Shown here in pieces: positions 1-5,370 of a DNA stretch of 5,403 nucleotides. Each line of letters opens with the position of its first letter. Within the stretch, counting starts at the first letter, position 1. The notes beneath the pieces were generated by a model. That model ran no database searches. It was not told the origin of the DNA and was given only the letters and a program-made list of their open reading frames with translations. The stretch spans positions 1-5,403 of the forward strand of contig CATJZR010000023.1 of assembly GCA_949745625.1 (NCBI GenBank), given 5' to 3'. Source of the stretch: an uncultured Eubacteriales bacterium (GTDB lineage Bacteria; Bacillota; Clostridia; Christensenellales; Borkfalkiaceae). The translations under genes and the position numbers were made by a program.

Positions 1-254
1 ACGGCGCGTTCAGGGCAGAGATAGTGTTCAACGCTTACGGAGTAGAGGCAGCAGAGCCTGCGCCCGAAGAGCCCGCAAACGGCGGCATACCTATATGGAT
101 ATTTATAGTGGTAGGCGGCGGAATACTTTTAATAGTGCTGCTGGCGATAATAATATCGGCGACGCGCCGCAGAAGTTACGCGGACTATTACGACGATTAC
201 GATGACGACGATGATGATGACGATGACGATGACGATTACGACGACGATTATTAA
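1..254 (+). CDS. C-terminal end of a membrane-anchored surface protein with a poly-Asp cytoplasmic tail (5' end outside window)
   Basis: The frame is open from the window edge (first full codon at 3, reading GAFRAEIVFNAYGVEAAEP), so the GTG at 24 is an internal Val and not the start. The visible part has, in order, the end of a probable extracellular domain, a Pro/Glu-rich linker (EAAEPAPEEPANGG), one hydrophobic helix of about 25 residues (87-161, IPIWIFIVVGGG and onward), a positive stop-transfer stretch (RRR, 165-173), and an acidic Asp/Tyr tail with 12 Asp in a row (201-236). The positive-inside rule puts the N-terminal part outside and the tail in the cytoplasm. There is no LPXTG sortase motif, so anchoring is by the helix. 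I cannot name the protein; the function of the outside domain lies upstream of the window. It is separated from tsaE by 125 bases and a probable terminator, so it belongs to a different unit. Confidence 0.8.
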   Translation, partial: GAFRAEIVFNAYGVEAAEPAPEEPANGGIPIWIFIVVGGGILLIVLLAIIISATRRRSYADYYDDYDDDDDDDDDDDDYDDDY

Positions 255-344
255 TGCGCCGGTCTAATTTGCGCTGCGCTTCGCATAACTCTGCTTTTAC
301 GCTTGAATAAGCCTTCTATACTTCAAAGTTAATAAAATAAATTG

Positions 345-373
345 TTGCAAAAAATCGCCGTCGGGGTTATAAT
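345..373 (+). promoter_or_regulatory. Sigma-70/SigA-type promoter for the tsaE operon
   Basis: The -35 box is TTGCAA (345-350, 4 of 6 consensus bases), the spacer is exactly 17 bases, and the -10 box is a perfect TATAAT (368-373). An A/T-rich stretch at 322-343 just upstream could act as an UP element. Standard spacing puts +1 at about 380, which is the A of the tsaE ATG, so the transcript may have no leader. This is the only convincing promoter seen before the three t6A-region genes and probably serves the whole run to 5267. Box positions are read directly; activity and exact +1 are inferred. Confidence 0.75.
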
Positions 374-391
374 ACCCTTATGGCGGTTTTT
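350..391 (+). terminator. Probable intrinsic terminator of the surface-protein gene, overlapping the tsaE promoter and start codon
   Basis: Bases 350-367 pair with 374-391 around a six-base loop (368-373). As RNA this gives 14 Watson-Crick pairs, three G-U wobbles (355/386, 360/381, 363/378) and one mismatch (362/379). The arms start with AAAAA (350-354) and end with TTTTT (387-391), and TTT follows at 393-395, so the hairpin plus U-tract resembles a Rho-independent terminator, active in both directions in principle. The loop is exactly the TATAAT of the next promoter, and the 3' arm contains the tsaE ATG. Transcripts starting at about 380 cannot form it; only read-through RNA from upstream can. 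Pairing is seen directly; termination is inferred. Confidence 0.6.
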
Positions 392-784
392 ATTTCCGAA
401 AACGAAAAGGATACTTTTGAATTTGCACGCAGGTACGCGGCGACACTCGTCGGCGGCGACGTAGTGCTTTTAAACGGTGAAATGGGCGCGGGCAAGACGG
501 TGTTTGCAAAGGGCGTCGCGCTCGGACTCGGCATAGAGGACGAGGTGACAAGCCCCACATACGCGTATATGAACGACTATAACGGCGTGCTTTACCACTT
601 CGATTGCTACCGCCTTTCGGACGGCGGACAAGCCGAGGCGCTTGGACTTTGCGACTACTTCTACGCCGGCGGTATATGCCTTATCGAATGGGCGGAGAAT
701 ATTGTGTCGGCGCTGCCCGAAAATGTAAAAAGGGTAAGCATTACGAAGCTCGGCGGTGAAAAGAGGCGGATAGAATATGAGTAA
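380..784 (+). CDS. tsaE: tRNA t6A biosynthesis ATPase TsaE
   Basis: TsaE is the small P-loop ATPase that works with TsaB and TsaD to transfer the threonylcarbamoyl group to adenosine 37 of ANN-decoding tRNAs in the cytoplasm. The protein is 134 residues, slightly short for a family usually near 150. Visible marks are the Walker A loop GEMGAGKT (residues 33-40, K39 and T40), the SPTY motif (58-61), the HFDCYRL motif (73-79, with the usual H-x-D-x-Y-R pattern) and the LIEWAENI motif (101-108, E103). The start at 380 is chosen because the N-terminus matches the family and no earlier in-frame start fits. There is no Shine-Dalgarno at a useful distance; instead the promoter's predicted +1 coincides with the ATG, suggesting leaderless translation. 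The stop overlaps the tsaB start by 8 bases. Confidence 0.93.
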   Translation: MAVFISENEKDTFEFARRYAATLVGGDVVLLNGEMGAGKTVFAKGVALGLGIEDEVTSPTYAYMNDYNGVLYHFDCYRLSDGGQAEALGLCDYFYAGGICLIEWAENIVSALPENVKRVSITKLGGEKRRIEYE

Positions 785-1370
785 TTTTCTTGCGGTCGAT
801 ACCTCTTCGCGGTATCTTACGGTTTTGGCGGTCAAGGGCGGGAAGGCGGTTTTGCGTCACGTGCCCGACTGCGCGCTGCAACATTCCGTAGCGCTTATGG
901 GCGAGATTGACGCGGCGCTTAAAGAGGCGGGGCTCGACCCCGGGGAGTGCGATTTTTTCGCGGCGGTAACGGGTCCCGGCTCGTTTACCGGCATACGGAT
1001 AGGTATATCTACGGTAAAGGGTTTTGCAGTTGCAACGGACAAGCCGCTTGTAGCCGTAACCGCTTTCGAGCTTATTGCATATAATGTTGAAGATAATAAT
1101 TTTTACGTCGTTATCGATGCGGCGCACTCGCATTACTACGTCTGCGGCTTCGGTAACGGTTTAAATCCGTGCTATATGGGCGCGGAGGAGGTCGCGGGAT
1201 TGGGCGCGCCCCTTTACGGCTTTGAGGATTTGCCCTTTGAAAACTATGAAAAGCTGGATATAAAGGACTGCCTTTATCCCGCAGTCGTCCGATGCAGTAA
1301 AAACCTTTCCTGCAATATGCACGCGCTGTACGTAAGAAAGTCGCAGGCGGAGGAGGGGCGCAAATGCTGA
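777..1370 (+). CDS. tsaB: tRNA t6A biosynthesis protein TsaB
   Basis: TsaB is an ASKHA-fold, inactive paralogue of TsaD; it dimerises with TsaD and recruits TsaE in the bacterial t6A complex. The 197-residue product has the N-terminal VDTS loop (residues 7-10), the HS pair (36-37) and the hallmark GPGSFTGIRIG (66-76), followed by VAVTAFELIA. The IDAAHSHYYVCGF stretch (113-125) stands where many TsaB proteins have a DAR-type segment, with the Arg missing here. The C-terminus ends in YVRKSQAEEGRK, close to the usual Y-L-R-K-S-Q-A-E ending, so the protein looks complete although shorter than the typical 220-240 residues; the deficit is in the C-terminal half. A GAGG at 763-766 lies 10 bases before the ATG. 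It overlaps tsaE by 8 bases and rimI by 7, so the three are likely translationally coupled. Confidence 0.93.
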   Translation: MSNFLAVDTSSRYLTVLAVKGGKAVLRHVPDCALQHSVALMGEIDAALKEAGLDPGECDFFAAVTGPGSFTGIRIGISTVKGFAVATDKPLVAVTAFELIAYNVEDNNFYVVIDAAHSHYYVCGFGNGLNPCYMGAEEVAGLGAPLYGFEDLPFENYEKLDIKDCLYPAVVRCSKNLSCNMHALYVRKSQAEEGRKC

Positions 1371-1798
1371 TAAGGGACTGGAAATACGAAGATATTTTAA
1401 GGATTTCCGAGCTGGAGAAGGATATATTTTCCGACGAAGCGTGGAGCTATAAGACACTTGCGTCGGTTTTCGGAATGAAGACCTTTTCGGGAATTCTTTG
1501 CGAGGATGCGGGTGAAATCGCTGGCTACGGCGGGGTTACCGTCGCAGCGGATTCCGCCGATATAGGCAATATCGCCGTAGCCGAAAATTACAGAAACGGC
1601 GGCATAGGCACCTCTCTTTTGACAGGGCTTTGCGAAATTGCGAAGAACGCAGGTGCGGAAAAAGTGTTTTTGGAGGTCCGCGTTTCCAACTCCACGGCAA
1701 TGAAGCTGTATCTCAAATGCGGGTTCGCCGGCGTGCATGCGCGCACGCGTTACTATCCCGACGGCGAGGACTGCCTCGTTATGGTAAAAAATTTGTGA
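1364..1798 (+). CDS. rimI: RimI-type ribosomal protein N-alpha-acetyltransferase (GNAT family)
   Basis: GNAT enzyme using acetyl-CoA; RimI of E. coli acetylates the N-terminal Ala of ribosomal protein S18. The 144-residue length is normal. The acetyl-CoA pyrophosphate loop is RNGGIG (residues 77-82) after IGNIAVAENY. LEVRVSNSTAMKLYLKCGF (103-121) is the RimI signature: E104 and Y116 line up, with the same 12-residue spacing, with E. coli RimI E103 and Y115, its proposed base and acid. The end R-x-R-Y-Y-P-x-x-x-E-D-C-L-V-M (127-140) is also typical. The ATG at 1364 follows two overlapping GGAGG boxes (1349-1353, 1352-1356) with a 7-base gap and overlaps the tsaB stop as ATGCTGA. Its place after tsaE and tsaB is a classic order; the true target in this organism could be another N-terminus. 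Confidence 0.9.
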   Translation: MLIRDWKYEDILRISELEKDIFSDEAWSYKTLASVFGMKTFSGILCEDAGEIAGYGGVTVAADSADIGNIAVAENYRNGGIGTSLLTGLCEIAKNAGAEKVFLEVRVSNSTAMKLYLKCGFAGVHARTRYYPDGEDCLVMVKNL

Positions 1799-1808
1799 GG
1801 GAAAGGTT

Positions 1809-2567
1809 ATTCTATTAAAAGGTAAATTCGTTTCCGTAATTACCGAGGGCAGCGGTGAGGATATTTTGCTTCTGCACGGCTACCTTTCGAGCAAGGAAAG
1901 CTTTTACTATCAGATAAAGTTTTTGTCGCGGCAGTTCAAGGTCACCGCTCCCGATTTTCCGGGGTTCGGCAAAAGTTCGCCGCTGGATATTCCTTATTCG
2001 GTCGGAGATTACGCGGACTGGTTAGCCTCGTTTATAAAAAAAAGCAGGCTTAACAAGCCGCATATACTCGCTCACTCGTTCGGCGCCCGTGTCGCGCTGA
2101 AATATCTCGGCGGGCGGGGCGGCGAGGCCTCCAAACTGATAATTACTGGCGGGGCGGGAATAGTAAAACCGCGTTCGCCGCAATATATACGCAGGGTAAA
2201 GGCATACAGGCGTGTAAAAAAGCTGTTTCCGGGGTTTGCCGAAAGGCATTACGGCAGCGCCGAATACCGCATGCTTTCTCCGGTAATGAAGGAAAGCTAC
2301 AAAAAAATCGTAAACGAGGATTTGCGCGAATACGCTTCTCGGATAGAAAACGACACTCTTTTGCTCTACGGTCGGGGCGATACGGTAACACCGCCCGCCG
2401 AGGAGGGGGCAACCTTTAATAATTTAATCGTCGGCAGCCGTTTTCAGCTTATGGACGGCGGGCACTTCTGTTTTTCGGAGCGCCCCGACGAATTTAACGA
2501 ACTGATATTTAACTTCCTTATGGAGGAAAAGAATGGGCATCTTCATTTCAGTACCGAAAACGGTTGA
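1809..2567 (+). CDS. Alpha/beta hydrolase, probably starting at a non-standard ATT codon
   Basis: Serine hydrolase of the alpha/beta fold; substrate unknown. From ATT 1809 it would be 252 residues: an N-terminal beta hairpin (KGKFVSVITEGSGEDILLLHG), oxyanion-region HGY, a PGFGKS turn, nucleophile elbow AHSFGAR (S90; Ala replaces the usual first Gly), acid in YGRGDTVTPP (D191) and H219 in GGHFCFSERP. A basic lid (about residues 115-150) lies between the strands. From the stop at 1785 to 1865 this frame has no ATG, GTG, TTG or CTG, yet it encodes the conserved first strands. GAGG (1797-1800) lies 8 bases before ATT 1809. The alternative is TTG 1866, preceded by GGTGAGG (1854-1860), giving 233 residues but cutting off strand one, so an automatic annotation may start there. 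It follows rimI closely and overlaps the Mur ligase gene by 35 bases, implying a shared pathway. Confidence 0.8.
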   Translation: MLLKGKFVSVITEGSGEDILLLHGYLSSKESFYYQIKFLSRQFKVTAPDFPGFGKSSPLDIPYSVGDYADWLASFIKKSRLNKPHILAHSFGARVALKYLGGRGGEASKLIITGGAGIVKPRSPQYIRRVKAYRRVKKLFPGFAERHYGSAEYRMLSPVMKESYKKIVNEDLREYASRIENDTLLLYGRGDTVTPPAEEGATFNNLIVGSRFQLMDGGHFCFSERPDEFNELIFNFLMEEKNGHLHFSTENG

Positions 2568-4131
2568 GTGTATCGTCGCGGCGCTTGCGCTTGCGGCGCT
2601 TTCGTGCGTCGCCGCGTATAAGCAGGCGGGCGTTCTGCAGTCGTCGGGCTACAGCAATAAAAAGTACTTCTGCTGGGTGAAAAAGAAGGGTAATCTAGCT
2701 TTCCAGCGTTTTGTATTTCTTGCAATGATGTGCGCGCTGTGGTCCGCGGTTATAGGTCTGGTTTTGTCGTTCGCGGGGGAGTGGGCTGCAGTTGCTTCGC
2801 TTGCGGCGTACCCTGTGTTTTACGTCATTTATATTTTCGCGGATAAAAAGGTTGCGCTCCGTTCGGAGGTGACCCCTACGCCCAGATTCAAAAGGCTGTT
2901 CGCCGTGCTGTTTTTGGTTACCGCGGTAGTTTCGTATCTTGCCGTAACGCTTCTGAACTTTACGGACTATATCTGGGGCAACAGGATATTTTCTTATCTG
3001 AGGTACGCTCCGCTGTGTGTAATTCCCCTTCTGATAATTCCGCTTATTATGCTTGCCAACGGCATTGCGAAAATTTACGAAATACCGCACAACAAAAAGT
3101 TTATCCGCTCGGCGAAGAAAAAGCTTGCCTCGTCGGACATAAAGGTCATTGCAATTACTGGCAGCTACGGCAAGACCACTACGAAAAATATTCTTGCGAA
3201 TATACTTTCCGTAAAATACAAAGTTCTTACAACGCCGCGTTCGCACAACACGCCCATAGGCATCGCGCTTGCACTCAATAATGCCAACCTCGACGACTAC
3301 GATATTTTTATCGCGGAAATGGGGGCAAGACATCTCGGTGATATAGCCGAGCTTTGCGAAATCTGCCCTCCCGATATTTCGCTTATAACGGGTATCTGCG
3401 GACAGCATCTCGAAACTTTTTTAAGCTTTCAGAATATTGTAAAGGCAAAGGGCGAAATACTTTCCGCAACTAAGGAAAGTGCGGTAATCGCCGCCGACGC
3501 GTTCGACGCATTTGCCGATTATCACTGCCCCAAATCCCGTTGCGACTGCGTTTCGGATGTAACCGCGGCAAAGGACGGAACGGAATTTACTCTGACGCTC
3601 GGCGGTAAAAGCAGACGTGTAAAAACCAGGCTTTTGGGCGAACATTCGGCTTACAATATCGCGCTTGCGGCGCAGGGCGCTTTTGCGCTGGGTATGACGC
3701 TTGACGAAATATGTTCGGCAATTCCCCAAATCGACTATATAGAGCATCGCCTTCAGCTTATAGAAAACAACGGAGTGAGCATACTCGACGACGGCTATAA
3801 TTCCAACGTCAAGGGCGCGCGCGCCGCGCTGGGCGTGCTTAAACTTTTCGACGGACGCAAGATAGTTGTGACTCCCGGGCTGGTAGAGCTGGGCGTTCTG
3901 GAAGAGGATGAAAACGTAGCGCTCGGGAAAGAGCTTGTCGGTTTCGACAAGGTGATTTTGGTCGGTGATACGCTTGTCAAATTTGTTGAAAAGGGTTATC
4001 TTGGCGGGGGAGGAAACTCCGAAGCCGTTTCCGTAAGCGCGACGCTTTCGGCGGCTCAGGAGGAGCTTAAAAACTACGTTCAAAAGGGCGATGCGGTGCT
4101 TTTTTTAAACGACCTGCCCGACGTATATTAA
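2533..4131 (+). CDS. Membrane-anchored MurF-like Mur ligase
   Basis: ATP-dependent Mur ligase of the type that joins D-Ala-D-Ala to the UDP-MurNAc peptide. The 532-residue protein starts with about five membrane helices (residues 8-28, 58-80, 85-103, 121-141, 158-178) instead of the soluble UDP-MurNAc-binding domain of normal MurF. The ligase core follows: P-loop TGSYGKTTTKN (209-219, K214), SHNTPIG (237-243), EMGARHLGDIAEL (262-274), GQHLETF (290-296, H292), the KAKGE lysine expected to be carbamylated (K306), GEHSAYNIALAA (369-380), HRLQLI (405-410) and DDGYNSNVKGARAAL (419-433). The end LFLNDLPDVY is, from memory, typical of a clostridial branch. The ATG follows GGAGG (2522-2526) by 6 bases. 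It may act at the inner membrane on a lipid-linked acceptor. It could be the cell's only MurF or a second enzyme; the murF symbol is therefore withheld. Confidence 0.85.
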   Translation: MGIFISVPKTVECIVAALALAALSCVAAYKQAGVLQSSGYSNKKYFCWVKKKGNLAFQRFVFLAMMCALWSAVIGLVLSFAGEWAAVASLAAYPVFYVIYIFADKKVALRSEVTPTPRFKRLFAVLFLVTAVVSYLAVTLLNFTDYIWGNRIFSYLRYAPLCVIPLLIIPLIMLANGIAKIYEIPHNKKFIRSAKKKLASSDIKVIAITGSYGKTTTKNILANILSVKYKVLTTPRSHNTPIGIALALNNANLDDYDIFIAEMGARHLGDIAELCEICPPDISLITGICGQHLETFLSFQNIVKAKGEILSATKESAVIAADAFDAFADYHCPKSRCDCVSDVTAAKDGTEFTLTLGGKSRRVKTRLLGEHSAYNIALAAQGAFALGMTLDEICSAIPQIDYIEHRLQLIENNGVSILDDGYNSNVKGARAALGVLKLFDGRKIVVTPGLVELGVLEEDENVALGKELVGFDKVILVGDTLVKFVEKGYLGGGGNSEAVSVSATLSAAQEELKNYVQKGDAVLFLNDLPDVY

Positions 4132-4136
4132 AAAAT

Positions 4137-4177
4137 AAATTCACCAAAGCAAAGTAAAAAAAAGCGGAGGTGAATTT
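4137..4177 (+). promoter_or_regulatory. Hairpin partly covering the ddl-like gene's ribosome binding site
   Basis: AAATTCACC (4137-4145) is the exact complement of GGTGAATTT (4169-4177), with a 23-base purine-rich loop. After one T-T mismatch (4136/4178), three more A-T pairs (4133-4135 with 4179-4181) extend the stem to the base before the ATG. The 3' arm contains the last two G of the GGAGG ribosome site (4166-4170) and ends in seven T. The structure could reduce translation, act as a weak attenuator, or both. Its stem is A/T-rich, so it would be only moderately stable. Complementarity is seen; regulation is inferred. Confidence 0.4.
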
Positions 4178-4181
4178 TTTT

Positions 4182-5267
4182 ATGGGTAAAAGCATAGCCG
4201 TTATATTCGGCGGAAAATCAAACGAAAACGAGGTTTCCGTAATTACGGGGACTATGGCTGCAAACGTGCTTAAAAGCGGCGGCGATACCGTTACGCCCCT
4301 GTATATGTCGCAGCGAGGCGAGCTTTATACGGGCGAAGACCTTTTGAATATCCAAAGCTATAAGGACGGCGGCTACGAAAAATGCCCGCGCGCAGTCGTG
4401 GGCAAGGGCGGGGTGTACGTTCTCAACAAACGCGGCAAAATGAAAAAGTATGTAAAAATAGACGTCGCGCTCAACTGCTGTCACGGCGGCTGGGGAGAAG
4501 GCGGTGGCGTGTGCGGACTGTTCGCGCTCAACGATATTCCGCTTGCAAGCGCGGGTATGTTCGAATCGGCGGCGTTTATGGATAAATACTTTACGAAACG
4601 CGTTCTGCGTTCGCTGGGCGTAAAAGTCGCAAGATACGTCTACGTTCGCAGCCCCGACGAGTATTTAAAGGCAGAAAAGCTGCAATATCCACTAATCGTC
4701 AAGCCCGCAAAGCTGGGGTCGAGCATAGGTATAGAATGTGCAGAAAACCGCGAAGAGCTTGAAACCGCTGTTGCGGCGGCGTTCCTTTACGACGACGGGG
4801 TAATTTGTGAAAAATACGTAGAAAACCGCCGCGAGATAAATTGCGCAGCATACTTTGCGGACGGCAAAGTGGTTGTTTCCGAGTGCGAGGAAGCGGTTTC
4901 GGACGGTGACATTCTCAGCTTCGACGATAAATATTCTGGCGGGGGAACGCGCGTTATGCCGGCGGACATTCCCGAATCGCTTGCAATGAAAATACGCAAG
5001 ATAACGGGCAACGTGTATTCGCGGCTGAATATGCGCGGCATAGTGCGCTTCGATTATTTGCTCGGCGGCGACACCGTATATTTAAGCGAGGTAAACACCG
5101 TGCCGGGTTCGCTTGCGTACTATCTGCTGTCAAGCGGGTTTAAGGACTTTTACCCCGTGTTAAAGGCGGTTATCGTTCAGGCAGAGGTCGACTATAAGGA
5201 AGCCGCAAGCAAAACTCTTTTAAAGACGGGCATATTAAATAACGTAAGCTATAAATTCAATAAATAA
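4182..5267 (+). CDS. D-alanine-D-alanine ligase-like ATP-grasp enzyme (variant)
   Basis: ATP-grasp ligase joining two amino acids through an acyl phosphate; the nearest known role is D-Ala-D-Ala synthesis for peptidoglycan. The 361-residue protein shows IFGGKSNENEVS (residues 8-19; E15 matches DdlB E15), HGGWGEGGGVCG (101-112; most Ddl have GEDG), MDK (133-135), KPAKLGSSIGI (174-184), REIN (217-220), the omega-loop DDKY (K250-Y251, matching DdlB K215-Y216), RFDY (289-292) and EVNTVPGSLAYYLL (303-316; E303 and N305 are metal ligands). Y251 is kept, so a D-lactate-type change is not indicated. Y314 sits where DdlB has S281, which contacts the second substrate, so specificity may differ. Start: GGAGG (4166-4170) lies 11 bases before ATG 4182; GTG 4170 overlaps that site and is rejected. 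It follows the Mur ligase gene by 50 bases. Confidence 0.87.
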   Translation: MGKSIAVIFGGKSNENEVSVITGTMAANVLKSGGDTVTPLYMSQRGELYTGEDLLNIQSYKDGGYEKCPRAVVGKGGVYVLNKRGKMKKYVKIDVALNCCHGGWGEGGGVCGLFALNDIPLASAGMFESAAFMDKYFTKRVLRSLGVKVARYVYVRSPDEYLKAEKLQYPLIVKPAKLGSSIGIECAENREELETAVAAAFLYDDGVICEKYVENRREINCAAYFADGKVVVSECEEAVSDGDILSFDDKYSGGGTRVMPADIPESLAMKIRKITGNVYSRLNMRGIVRFDYLLGGDTVYLSEVNTVPGSLAYYLLSSGFKDFYPVLKAVIVQAEVDYKEAASKTLLKTGILNNVSYKFNK

Positions 5268-5336
5268 AAAAGGCGCGGCTTAAAGCGCACTTCCCATAGT
5301 GAATAAAAAAACTAAATTGCACTTTCAAGCGAGGAC

Positions 5337-5370
5337 AAAAGCTCTCAAACAAATTTGTTTGAGAGCTTTT
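5337..5370 (+). terminator. Perfect palindrome, probable (bidirectional) operon terminator
   Basis: Bases 5337-5353 are the exact reverse complement of 5354-5370. As RNA this folds into a stem with GCTCTCAAAC paired to GTTTGAGAGC, flanked by AAAA on the left and TTTT on the right, with AAATTT as loop. It lies 69 bases after the ddl-like stop, in an otherwise empty A/T-rich stretch (5268-5336). The T-tract is only four bases, so efficiency may be modest. The symmetry would let it serve a convergent gene beyond the window edge as well. Confidence 0.75.

Noticed and set aside
275..285. Small TGCG-CTT-CGCA hairpin after the surface-protein gene
   Set aside because: A four-base stem without an adjacent T-tract is too weak for a terminator; the hairpin at 350-391 is much stronger.
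1786..1811. Frameshift fusion of RimI and the hydrolase at the A6 run (1786-1791)
   Set aside because: A +1 shift would join the frames, but RimI ends at its normal family length just past this run and no slippery heptamer with a stimulatory structure is evident. Separate genes are simpler.
1866..2567. Hydrolase start at TTG 1866
   Set aside because: It has an acceptable upstream GGTGAGG, but starting there removes conserved N-terminal strands that are clearly encoded just before it. Kept only as an alternative in the gene entry.
2695..4083. Two long open frames on the - strand (2695-3408 and 3421-4083) opposite the Mur ligase
   Set aside because: Their translations are rich in Arg, Lys and Tyr with no recognisable domain, and the + strand carries a fully conserved Mur ligase. 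They are composition shadows.
4170..4181. GTG 4170 as start of the ddl-like gene
   Set aside because: This codon overlaps the GGAGG ribosome site itself, leaving no site to serve it. ATG 4182 has the site upstream and gives the usual short N-terminus before the first strand.
4485..4509. G-rich run that could form a two-tetrad G-quadruplex
   Set aside because: It is fully explained by the Gly-rich HGGWGEGGG motif of the Ddl-like protein, and two-tetrad structures are weak.
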